64,000 nucleotides of DNA from Acanthochromis polyacanthus (taxonomy: Eukaryota > Chordata > Actinopteri > Pomacentridae). Each line of letters starts with the position of its first letter. Positions within the stretch are counted from its first letter, which is position 1. The stretch is from assembly GCF_021347895.1 (NCBI RefSeq), contig NC_067127.1, positions 13,426,984 through 13,490,983 on the forward strand, given 5' to 3'. The notes under the pieces were generated by a model, which was not told where the DNA came from, searched no databases, and worked only from the letters and a program-made list of their open reading frames with translations. Below, one piece after another: positions 1 through 12,800 of the stretch. A program made the position numbers and the translations under genes.

Positions 1-734
1 CCATTCAGCCATTTTCCTACCGTAGAAAATCTATGAGATGAGGAAAGCATCCTGTCTCTGGTTATTAGGAGAGCTCTATAGTGTGTGTGGGCAGACAGGA
101 GAGCAGTCAGCCAGCCCAACCCCTCCGTGTGTCTCTGCGCTAATGCAGTGTTAAAGTGGGCACATTACCACCAGAGGGAGCATAAGCATTCAAGTAGAAA
201 ACAAGATAGCCTGTGTCAAGAGAGAGAGCCACTCCCTCAGGCACATTGTAGACCAGACGAAATAACAAGGCTAAAGATCAGACAGGGGTCCTATTACTAC
301 TGCAGGCATGCACCCCAAGCAGCCCCTGCTCTCCACTGCTGAAGAAGACAATCCACACAGCTACTCAAACATTCCCTTTCATCTTTTTTTTTTTTCCTGA
401 TTGCTGCTTGTGCTTATCTCCTGTAGCATTAAGTGTTTGCTGCAAGCTGCAGAAGGTTCAAGGTATATTTATGTCGGAGCCCAACCAGAAATTTCAGCTT
501 TTCTCTTATCATTTATCTTCATGGCTTGAGCAGCAAATTTCCTGGTCCTATTTAGCCCTGCAGGGGCCATCATTATTCCCTGCAATCAGAAATGTCAGCG
601 TAATATCCATCAGTCCTCAGTCCTCTCTGAGTGCATGGTATTTATGTCATGATTTCATAAAAGCGTCTTGCTGCAGTGCCTATAATACTTGTGTGTGGGT
701 GTGTTACGTATTTTCCCTTTCATCATCTCCACAG
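1..734 (+). other. adgrb3: adgrb3 intron, 3' part
   Basis: Intronic sequence upstream of the first visible exon. Contains a short T run near 385-396. No coding homology was recognised. Confidence 0.7.
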
Positions 735-803
735 AACTTCTTTCAGATCATCAGCAACCTCTTGGAGGAGGAAAATAAGGAGAAATGGGAAGACGCACAA
801 AAG
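735..803 (+). CDS. adgrb3: adgrb3 exon 1 of window (GAIN domain)
   Basis: 69 bp, phase 0 to 0, between cacag and gtaagc. Encodes 23 residues [20 protein letters not shown]... that match the helical GAIN subdomain A of ADGRB3. Earlier exons are left of the window; nothing coding was recognised in 1-734. Confidence 0.93.
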
Positions 804-3800
804 GTAAGCGTGTGGCAGTGCTCCTAGTAAATAATTCAGACTGCTGCATGGATGTTGTGTGCCTCAGAATTCAGCATAAGGCTTGTTTGTAGTTGCACAA
901 TTGACGTGGCAGAGATAAAGAACAGTCAGGGTGGTTTCAGGATAATTTACAGCTACATATACACGTATGATTGTGAGGTCATTTAGCAGGTGTGACATCT
1001 GGCCTCATTTAGAAAACTAGTTCCTCAGAGCTCCACTTGGTGGCAGCAGCACTGCCATAGAAACTGTTCAACTACTAACACTGCAGGATTCATTCCTCCT
1101 GCACACACATTGTTTCATCCATATCGTGGCAACCAGTGTGATTTGATCATTACTTAAGTTGAATTTTGCCAAACAAACAAACACTTTTGACATTTTATTG
1201 CTTGTACTATCACAACTATGACTCCAATTCCCTGTCTGCCTTTTTTTTTTAAAGGCATTGTAAGATTGTTCTATCATATGAAAAAGGCAATATGAGAGAA
1301 AAACGAAAACAGCTTCAGTACCCTCTACAAATACAGAGACAACAGCACCGTACTGTATATCAAACATCTGGGCACAGAACAGTGCTCTTTCTCTACATTG
1401 TGTTTATCCATGAGGATTGACTTCTGGCTACGTCCTCGGTTGGGCACATCTCTCCGCTTCAGAGGTGGTGACTCTGCGTTTCAAAAGTGCCACTGGTGTC
1501 TAAGAGAACCTGTACCCTGAAATCCCACACATCCAGACTCTGACAGAGATACCATCTGTGGCGACTGCAAAGGGCATCTGCTCTGTTGTCACCTTCACTG
1601 GTAAATTGACTTGAATTAGGTGTCACCTGCACTGACACGTGACTGAGGTGGTGCCCTAAAATAAGTCGGATCTCTCTTTTGCCTCCTTTTCTCTACGCTC
1701 GACTTCAGCTAAGATGGTAGGGGGAACACAGGCAGTTTTGCTAGAAGTGCCAGTCCTGGCTGTCTGTATAGGCAGTAATTAGGTGTTTGCTTTCTGCAGC
1801 TTTAGTTTGGCAAGCCCCAAAGGTATGTTGCTGGAGCACACAAACGAGCACTTTTTGTCAGTAAGAATGAGTCAGAGACAGGGATGGACAGATCAGAGGA
1901 AATATAGCAAAAGTTGTCTGTGTGATTGAACAGACACAAGAGATATGTGACATGGTTAATTATTTCTGTAGCTATTAGCATGCATGTCTAAGGAGAGCTG
2001 CTTCAGTTTCCTCGCTTTCCCAAGTGGACATTGCTTAAGCGATGCCGTCTGATTTCACCAGATGACGCTTGGACTTCACAGCTAAACATTTTTTCTCACT
2101 TGCTGGCTTTACTTGCATTAAAGAGTGTTCTGAGCTCATTTTCCACAGCTCCCACACACTGCATGCTGTGGACATTCAAAACGCTCACATGAAACACCTC
2201 ACTATGAGGTTTTACTGGCTGTAGAGTTGGCTTTGTGCACAGATCACTATATATTCACCCCCTGTCACTGTTACCATGGCAAGGAAAGGAAGAGCTCTGT
2301 CTACAGAACCTCCACTGCAGCCATTTCCCTGCGCTGCCTTCACATCTCATGGTTGCCATGGAGACCAGCAGAATGAGCATGACTGCACTCTGCGTCAGAC
2401 ATGCCGGAAGGGGCGACGTGATGTGCTTTTCTCCCCCACTATGGCTTTCACTCTGCTGTGTCAGAGGCTCTCAACTTCAGCATCACTGATCCGCTTGCCT
2501 GGCTTAGCGGCGGCACATGTACAGGCATGTGCAAACACGCACAGAACACAAGGCGTTACAGTGGGGGGAAATACCTGCCCCAGGTGTTGAATACCAACTC
2601 GGAGTGAGGTGTTAATTGCTAAATGCCACTCAAAGGCCTTTCTAATTATCTGACATCAACCCACATATCTTGAAGCCCTGCAATAATATCAGTATGACAA
2701 GATGCAATCGTAAACCAGAATTAAAATTGTATTCTGTGGAGCTGATATTTTGTGGCAAATATGACACTGCACTGCCAGTATTCAAGATATCCCAGTCAAA
2801 GCCTCTCAGTAGAATTGAGCCATCTCCATGAGACTGTCAGCCAGGACAGTGGTCCAATCTTTTGAAGGTCAATCATTGGATTAATGTGTCTTTGATTTAT
2901 TGACTCATGGGAAAGAGCTGACTGGACTGAGTGTTGCTGGTTGAGCCATGGAACTGTCCGTGGTCCTGAATTCTTGCCTCTACGTTCTCTCACTTAGTGC
3001 TGATGTCCATGAAATGGCACATGAACCAAGGCGATCACCCTTGACTTGGCAGGGCCTTTGAGAGGGGAAGCCAACCAGCAACTATGCTGGCAAAGCCGGT
3101 GGTTACAGTTCTGATGCTGATGTCACATGGAAGGGTCACTTAGGGCTACAGTGGATGACTATTTTTATATTCACTTGCTGTATGGTTTGTTTTCTTCATT
3201 AAGCAAGTAATAACTTGGTATTAAAAACATAAAAAAATGAACGAGGCTGTTTATCATTAAAAGCATTTCATATTTGATTAATTGTTTCAGCTGTTAAAGT
3301 TTCAACTGCGTGAAAATTACATGAAACTGCACAAAAATCTGCAAATAAATGGTGACATTTGTTGCAAAACTAAAGAAAAAATTTGAATTAATTTAAATAT
3401 CAGTAAATATGTGACCCTGTTTTATATATATTCCCCATTTTTCGTCTCTTCCATTCAAATTTTATTCAGCTATGCTGATTTTTTAATGTTTTATTCAGTT
3501 CAGCTTTTGTATTTAATTATACAATATGCTTTGCTCACTCTTTTTATTTCATACACTTCTGTCTTTCTAGTAATACCTACTTTTGAAATTGTGAAATCAT
3601 TTGAGCAGTGCTGAAATTGAAAGTGTCCTCTCGCCTTTTTATCTTGTCCAGATCTACCCCGGAGCAGTGGAGCTCATGCAGGTCATAGAGGAATTCATCC
3701 ACATTGTTGGACTGGGCATGAAGGATTTCCACAATGCCTATCTGATGACGGGGAACTTGGGTAAGAATCAGCCCACTTTTCTTTCCAGCCCTGCAGCCAC

Positions 3801-6800
3801 TGAGCTCGTTTTACCGTTTATTTCTGCTTGACATGGGCACATAATCCCTGTGCTCTGCTGACTCCTTGTGTCAATTTCCCCACCATCATTAATTTAGGAT
3901 AAATGGCGCGTGGTAAGGGTGGGGGGAGTAAAATTACTGCAAATCAATAATGTTAATTAAAACTGATCTTGTGGTCTTAATGTGGTAAATTCCTATAAAA
4001 ACACTTAACACCCAATCCAATATCAAGAGCATGCGGCGTAAGAACCCCCACCAGAGTAATGCTCTTAACTAGAAAAAATGCACACATCACTTCTAAATAA
4101 TGACGATGGATACTCATAATATTGACCATTAAGCTAAATGCACTCCATGGGTACATTTTAAAATACTACGGATTTTCTCATTTATAATATATAAGCAGTG
4201 CAGTTAAAGATTTGGTATGCTTTTTTCCTGTGTTATTACTCACTTTGTGTTCCTTTCTGACCACTAAGTCTTAAATTAATTATAGGCATTCTCTATACAT
4301 AGTTTCAAGGATTATTTTTCTTTCAATAATCACATAAAATATTTATGGTATATTTGAAGGTAAAATAATTCTGTCTGATGCTGCACTATACTGCAGTTCT
4401 TTGAGAAAGGCCTGATTAGCAAAGTGTACCCTAAAGCATGTTTTGCAATAGTGAAGCAGCATTAATAAAAAGTTGTTTGTCAGTTGCTTGTGAGATGATC
4501 AGTCATGGACAAAAAAAAAAGGGAGTATCTGATTAAAAGGCTTTCAAATTGGAAGTGAAATTACATGTGATTCTTTGCAGCTGTAATGAGCTTTTATGCA
4601 ACACTTATTTTGGTCCAGATTATGACTCCACTTTTTTGTGGAGAAAAAAAACAGAACTGCCTCTGGATATGAGCGTTTGAGCAATAGCTCTCCTCCTCGA
4701 TGTTGCTGTGAGTTCTTTTAGCTTCTGTCGCACAGTCTCTTGGATGATCTGAGGTCTCTATGGCATTTCATTTCTTACTCAGCCATAAATGGTGTCTTAC
4801 TGGGACGGAATAATAGAACTGTGGTCTTGATTTATTCATGCAAGTGAATGTGAGCATGTACATCTGTGCTGGAAGGCAATTCCCCTTGAGGAGTGAGGTT
4901 TCCTCCTTGTATTCTTTACAATACCTAACATTTGACCCACTTCTGGCAAACATTCACTCATTGTGGTTCTTTATGGTATATCATTTCCATAATGATGAAT
5001 AGGTAGTCCCCAGAATAGCATACCAAACATGGTTCAATGAATGCGCCCATCAAAATGCCATTATGAAACATTGAGAGAGTCAAATTAACTAATGGATTTG
5101 GATTTGGAAATCAGGTTGGAGAGCATTTCATAATGCCAAGCATTAATGACTTCTTTCACAGATGTGAGATTACTTCTGCGCCCTTCTCCTATTTTATACT
5201 TCTTTCAATTTGGCTTAATGGTAGTCTTCCAAACTCACTGCCACTGTCTCCTCATAGTGCTCAAAAAAGCATTAACACATGACCCCTGCTTTATACACAA
5301 TATGAAATTTGTTCTGTGAAAGCGACTCTAAATTGACAGTTAAGCATTAAATCCAGATTCATACCAGTTCCTTGAGCGGCGGTGAGTATTGCAGAGCTGA
5401 ACTTGAATCTGAAATACTTGACTCTTGTTATAATTGTCAACTATATCACTGCCTGGCCTCTATTCATATCTGCGAGACTGCGGACTAAACCGTAGCCATC
5501 TGTCGGACATGATATGAAAGAAAATCGTTTTGAGAAACATGGAACAATGGTGCAACTCAGCAGCACTGCGTCTCAGTCTGAGAAAGCACTGACTGGCATA
5601 ATCAGGGCCCCTACTTGGAGTAGCATACTGGAGTTGTATGCTTAGTCTTTTTTGTGCAAATCATGTTTTTTTTTTCCCAAGCATATCAAGAATTTTTACT
5701 TTTTTTCCACAAGTTTCATTCGATTACATGGACGAAGATAATTTCCTTCAAAACTTGACACAAGTAGTCTACTGTGAATATTTTATCTACATTGTAAAAA
5801 TGTAGTTTGGACATAGATAAATGAGGATATAATGTTCACTACAAAAGATAACCTGCAACATCATATCCACATATCCACTAACATAATACTACAGCATGAC
5901 TTAATATTTAATTGTGATCTGAATATGACCCAACAAAGAATCAGACATAATTTGAGACCATTTGTTTGCACATAAATACAAAGAATATTCATTTATCAAA
6001 AACCATTTCCTATCAAACAATTGGAGTACAGTACAACAGCATTATCATTTTTATTACAGAAAACTAACACAGGCAGATTTCTAAAGGTTTTTTTTTTTTT
6101 TTACGTATTTTTGTTAAATCTCAGCACAAAGCTGAGGGGAACATTTGGCTTTTGAGCAGTTATTTAGAGTTGTAGCAGTAATGCTTTGCCTCTGGCTAAA
6201 ATCAACCACAACCTCATTGGTTGCTGGTGGTAAAATAAAAGGGTCTTGTAAAGAGAATTTCTTTGTGCAAGAACTGACTGCATGTTTTCCCGTTTTGTTT
6301 TTATTTTCTCATAAATGTCAGAAACAATTACTGCTTTCTGTTTAAGTCTTCAAGTTATTTGGAAAACAAATGTGCCAGATTTATTAATACACGACTAACA
6401 CAAGGGCTGAAGAGTTTTTCCTGTGTAATTGTTTCATCCTTGGTCACTGCGCAGGCCAGCAGCAGTAATTTCAGCTCACACCATAGAGCCTCAGTGGCCA
6501 CGTGGCCCCTTTTGATTAAAGGAATGGAAAGTTTTGTGGGTCCACCGGTGGAAGCCAAGTGGAGAGCATCTGGCTGAGTAAGATATTGCGGCATCATTTC
6601 GTCACTAATTTATGGCAGCCTCTTGACACCGAGATAAATACTGGCTGTCACCACTGTATCGTCCTCTGTCCTCCTCCTTTTAGTCAAATAACCTTGATTG
6701 CAAAAGGCTCTCCACTCCAGCAACTTATTCCCCGTCCTTACAAGCTAACACTTAGAGGACAAAGTGAAGCTTAGGACATGTTTCAAAAATTAAATGCCAC

Positions 6801-9800
6801 TTTGAAGGTGGAATACATCATGTACTTTTGTCATTCTGGTTCTGGCAGTCTATTGTGTGGCTATGCTTCATGGCTGAGAGAATATTATGACATTAATAGT
6901 AATTAATTTCAATTACGCACATACAATAGCCGCAAATGCTGTTTAATTTATTTTCTGTGGAAAATGTTAGTGTTGTCTGACTTGAACAGTTTACTTAATG
7001 CTGAACCTCTCATGAACGCATTCAGACGTAATGAGCGATGCTGTAATTCCCTCTTATGAAAATGAGCCGTACAGAATACTCTTAGTGCACTGAATCGGTG
7101 TTTAGAAGCATCACTGTCCTAAATGACTGCTTTATTTGTGCTGCCTAGTCCTATCAGACGACCGCAAAGCCCCATTTACCTGCAGAATTACCCAGAACTC
7201 TGAAAGACAATCTTCCAAGCACCCTGTTGTGTTTCACAGTGTGCCCTGTGACTAAAACCGCAAACACAAATAAACACGTACTTACCACTGCTGCTCCCAA
7301 CATCTGGTGCTGGGAACAGGCCTCTTTGCAAATGGCAGGCCTCGTGGTGCTGTGTGATTTCATGCCCGCCGCAGGATCATCCCAAACACACAGACACACC
7401 TTCGCTGTCACAGATTTCACTCAAACAAGGAGTCTTGCCAGGATTCAAATTGTATTATTGGCACAGCACAAGGAACAATAGAGCTTCTGCATCAATGGTA
7501 GGATTAGCCTGAGATTCCCCCTTGCTGAAGCACCACCTGACTGGGACTGGATGTGATACCGGGTGGAGAACAGTACGGCTTTATCCTCCCCTTGTAATGC
7601 TAAGGCCTTTTCGGTTGATCCCGGGTATTTTCCTTGTCATTGCCTTAGTGCATGCACTGGCCTTTTATGGCACCTCAGCAGGGAGGTGAGAAACGGAAAG
7701 AGTGATTAAGGAGATTACCTGTCTACCAGTTGTCAGGTGCCAGTTGTGGCTTTGACTTTGTACTTTGAGGTACATGGGCGCAGCAAAAGCCCAGCTGGCG
7801 TGGGTTCGTTGACATATAAATTTTACGGCATTTGCATATATAATTCGATTTAGCTCAATTATTTCAGTGTATCACAATTAAAAATATACACTGGTCATAC
7901 TCAGGTTTTTACTAACATTTCAGATATAAACAAATAACATCATAATAAACGCTTTCTTAATTTGAGAGTGCTCAAATTCTGCGTCTTAAGCTTTAATCAA
8001 AATGCTTCTCTTTTGTCTGTTTAATGATTACAGATTGTATCTTTAAAGAGTAAAGCTCAGGTGTTTGGTGGGCGACTCTCTTTCAGCTCTGTTGTGCTCA
8101 TATTTATTTTGCAGTGTTCAAACAGGGATGTAGCAGGTAAACTCAGGTAACAGAAGCTGCTCTGTGCACAGTGATGTAATACTGGACTGTAGTATAGTTC
8201 GCTCACTCTCTCCAAAGTCACTGCCTCAACTCAAACATAGCCCAGCAGATAAACTCCCACACGATTTGCCATTTTTACTTTGGTTTTTGCACAGTGGAAA
8301 CCAGCAGCATATAGTATGTTATTTACTGTGGTGCCAGTAGGTGTTTTTTCCCCCCATCCAGCAGAGGTAGTTGTACTGTTTACTCATGTGAGTGGATTCG
8401 ATCCTTCCGTCTAACTCTCTCAGCAAGAAGCATATTTCCTTGAACTGTTTCTCCAAGTAACCAAATTTAGCTGTTCAACTCGATTTTTTATTCACGATGA
8501 TCGCCCGTGAGATGGTCGACAAACTCATAAATGCTCTTCGGTATGTTAATAATTTATTGCTTTTTGTTGGTGTGGGTTTTTTTTTTTTTTTTTTTTTTTT
8601 TTTGCATGAATACTGCAGTTGCCAGCATCCAGAGACTTCCAGCAGTATCCGTGATGACTGACATCAACTTCCCCATGAAAGGTCGTAAAGGCATGGTTGA
8701 CTGGGCCAGGAACTCTGAAGATAAAGTGGTCATCCCAAAGGGCCTCTTTGTTTCCCAGTCAGCAGGTACGTGACTGAATGTATATATCACAGAGCCATGT
8801 GACTTGCAGTCCAATACATCGTTTTTCAGGAGCCTCAGTCTCTTACACAGCCTCCGTGTGCAAACTTTGTCTTGGAATTGGTATGTCAAACTTCAGAAAT
8901 AAACCCTGCAGTAACTTCTTTAAAATCTGTAGAAGAAGCTGTAGTAGAAATGTCGGATTAATGCGTACTGAATACATAATGGTGCATTCAGTGGCCACTG
9001 ACGAGGAATAGAAAATAAATATCTCGACATCTCAGGAATGATTTCAGCTGAATTGCTTCGTCTGAAGGCTTGCAAAACTTTCAAACAGACACATCAGTCT
9101 TCTGAAGATTTTTTATTTTATCTTTTTTTTTTTTTTTACTTTATGCTACACCACCATTGTTTTGGGAAAGAGAAATAATGCTACAAACCGTAAAACAAAG
9201 CCGGTCTGCTTGCCTGTGCTCGTTCAGTCACTGAGTTTTCCCGCAACTCAGCATTTTCAGCATCCTTTCAAACACTGCCAGTCTGTACATCGCAATCCAG
9301 AGCCAGACAATTTGGTAAATTGGTGTAATCAGTCTTATCTGGAATATATCAAAGATAACAAAGCAAGCGATTGATTAGGAATCTGTGCCACGTGCTCAGT
9401 CCCGGCCTCTCCAATTTGGACAGTGTAAGAAGCTGATTTTATAGGAGACTTTAGCACTTCTCTTACTGAAATCAACAAAGCCTTTTGTAAGAAAATAAGA
9501 ACTCCTTGTCAAAGAAAATCCTTTTTTTTGTTCCTTTAAGTGTTCTAAGCAGAAACTGGCACAGCAATTTAGCAAGTTTATTCAAGCCAAATGTTGCTCC
9601 CAATTAAAACTTTCCTTTGAATTATGAAAGCTTACTATGCTGCAACGTAAAACATCCTGCAACGCTTGTTTAATGAGGGTGTGTGAGGCTAAAAAAAAAA
9701 AAGAAGCCTATCAATGTAAAAATCTAACGACAATCTTAAATGATGCTTCATTTCCTCTTTTAGATATGGAAGGATCACCTGTCTTCATTTTGGGAACTGT

Positions 9801-12800
9801 TCTCTACAAGACTCTTGGACTCATGCTACCTTCACCAAAGTAAGGGCAATATTTCTCCTTGTCTGTACTTTCTGGTCTGCTGGCAGGAGGAAATAGGAGA
9901 CAGATTTAATCCTTTGGAAGCTGCAGAGGTGTCCATTTTTATTCACAGTAGTAGCTCAAGCCTGAGAAACAGGCTGCGTCTCTGTGGCTCTAGTGTTGCT
10001 GAAATGTTCCACTTTGCAGACATGCAATTAAGTTTCAACCAGTTTTTACTGTAGCTACTAACAAAGAGGGCTTTTTTTACAGAGAAATGCAGGTTTTTGT
10101 TGACTCTAATTTAGTAAATGAAACATAGTTGCTGTAGCATAGAAAATGTAGTTAATTAAGGTGGCATTAGTGTCTGGAAAAGCAGTGGGATGTCCCTAAC
10201 AAACACCTGGTGTCAGACCCCAGTCAACAAGTCCCTGGCACCAGTGTCCCAAGGACGGAACGGTCATTCCAGGACCAGCCAGGCCAGCTGTCACAGGTAG
10301 AGCAGCAGCCCTGTGAGCACACGTGGAGACGAGCTCATAATGGGACGCTGAAGTCTGCCCTCTCCAAACCAACTTGATGATAAGCTGATCAAGTGGCAAC
10401 TGTTAGACTCGAGCGTTTTCCATTTGCCAGATTTTAAGCTTTTGAAGCTTTAATGAAAAAAGAGAGAGAGAAAAAAACTTTCCCACCACTAAATGTCAGA
10501 AATCTGTCAGTGCAGTCTGAGTGGAGAACTAAAGAACCTATCCATTTAGTTCATTGATTTCCATTTTAAGATAAGTACAGAAAACGGACTCGTACCGTAT
10601 GGGAAAGTCAGATAAAAATATTTTCAGCTCAATGGTGCCTGTAGGAAAAGAGCCTGCTGCGGTCTCATCTCGACTTTTCTTTGTGTAGATGACAGTTTTC
10701 TTCCTCGTGTAAAGTGCTCATGGACTTTTAGCTTCAAAATACATAGAGAAATATATCAAACCTACGCATATATTCAACTTTTTTACAATAGCTGCAGATG
10801 TTTTCTAAGACGTGACTATAATGGCAGACTTTAGGAGCGAAGGATGCCAAAAAGAAACATTCATGTTTATTTTCACCGAGCTTGTACAGTCTGTTTTCTT
10901 CTCTGCTTGGACCTTTTCAACACGATTAGAGGTAAACATCCTCTAACAGCTGCTTTGGTGTGTAATGGCCAGCTTTCTAAAGTCCTCCTATGATTGAGTG
11001 TGTCTATTTGGGCTAGTATTCAATGCAAGGGGCACTAGAGAAAATACTTCAAACTACTTGAAAAATTAATTTTAAGGACATCCACTCTGAATTTTAAATT
11101 ATTGATCAGCTGGCAGAGAGGAACTTTAAATTCTCAATATGTGTACAATCCCCCCTAAAACACCGCATCAGGTTTTAATACCTGCGTGGTGCACGAGTCT
11201 TGCAGACTCCGCTCTTAAACCTAATTTTAAGTATTAATACTTAGCATGAAAAGAGACCTGAGGCGTTCGAAGTTAGGGTTAAGGATTTGAACGCTGGGAA
11301 ATGTTTTGCATGATGCATGATGTGCTTCTTATCACACCCATAAGCTGTATGTAATATATAAACATATACAGGAGGATAACATGCTTAAATATCAACACAT
11401 ACTTACCGTGGCTTTGCAAAAGTTCTGTTACACGGTTTCATGATCTTTAGAGACGTTTACATGTCGGAGTGAAAAATTCCATTAAACAAACTGAAAGTTC
11501 TACCTTATAGGCAGGTGTCATAAACACAAGTTTGTTCTCCTCGGTGAAGTTGTATCAAGATGGAAGTCAAAAGAGTTGAGATAATCTGCTCTCCTTCATG
11601 CTGGCCACAACAAGTCTGACAGAGCCAAGCAGCTGAACATCAGCCGGAATGACCGTCCACACGAGTCGCGGAGAGGCTCAAGAATGGTGAAGATCTTTCA
11701 GTGATCTTTCAAGAATGGTGAAGACCTGAAAGATCTTCACCATTCTTTAGCCTCTCCGCTGATGTTCAGCACGAAGGAGAGCAGATATCTCAACTCTTTT
11801 GACTTCCATCTTGATACAACTTCACCGGAGAAAAACATTTGTTTTAAGGACACCTGCCTATAAGGTAGAACTTTCAGTTTATTTAATGGAATTTTTCACT
11901 CCGACATGTAAACGTCTCTAAAGATCATGAAACCGAGTGTAACAGAACTTTTGCAAAGCCGCGTAGAAGCAGCTGTAGACCCTGCATGACAATTAAACAT
12001 TGTTCTGACAAGGACTTCCAAGAGTTAGAACAAAAATCTAAATTTTAGTCATCTTTGTTTGATTCAGGAACCACACAAGTTGTGAACTCCAAGGTCATCG
12101 CTGTGACTTGTGAGACCCGAGCCCAAGGCAACCGAGTCCCACCTGGAGATTGGAACTGGCTGCACCTGACAAACGTAAGCACCGCAGTCATTTTGTCATT
12201 CCGAATCACAGCAGCAAACATTCTCAAACACGCCACATCAGCAGTGAATATTCTATATTGTTTGCACCCATAGTTATTGGTTTTCATGCTCCCTTTTTGA
12301 CACTGTTTTTGAAAGACTTTTTTGTCTGTTGACTGAATGCCCCACAAAGACCACAGCGCATATCTCCTCCCATTAGCCATCACACAATGGTGGTTAATTG
12401 GTTCGATAATTAATTTGCAAGCGCCCAGTGTCAGGAGAGCGCGCTGCGTCCAGATAATTACAAAGACAATCCCTTTCTATGATCCAGGCCTTTTTATTCA
12501 TCTTCGAGATAAAGTGAATGTCTGAGCATGTCAGCAACTGTGTGTGTGTGTGTGTATCTATCACAGCACAGGCCACACTCCAATTTATGTTTTCTATGTG
12601 ATCCATGAAACACATTTTCAAAAGGGTCCACATAGAAGGACAAATATGCAGTTGATTTATAATGATGACAGTGGTGGTGATGAAACTAATGATCCGCTAT
12701 TGTCATTATTTATCAAATATTTTGTCCTTTTCTTGCCTTTCAGGGAACAATGAACCCCTACTGTGCACTGTGGGACAGCGCTATGATGTAAGTGGGCATG

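Noticed and set aside
12055..12273. Open frame through exon 5 without frameshift (GTTQVVNSK...)
   Set aside because: It only matches ADGRB3 in its first part and last few residues; the middle is read in a wrong frame, and it does not join exon 4 in phase.
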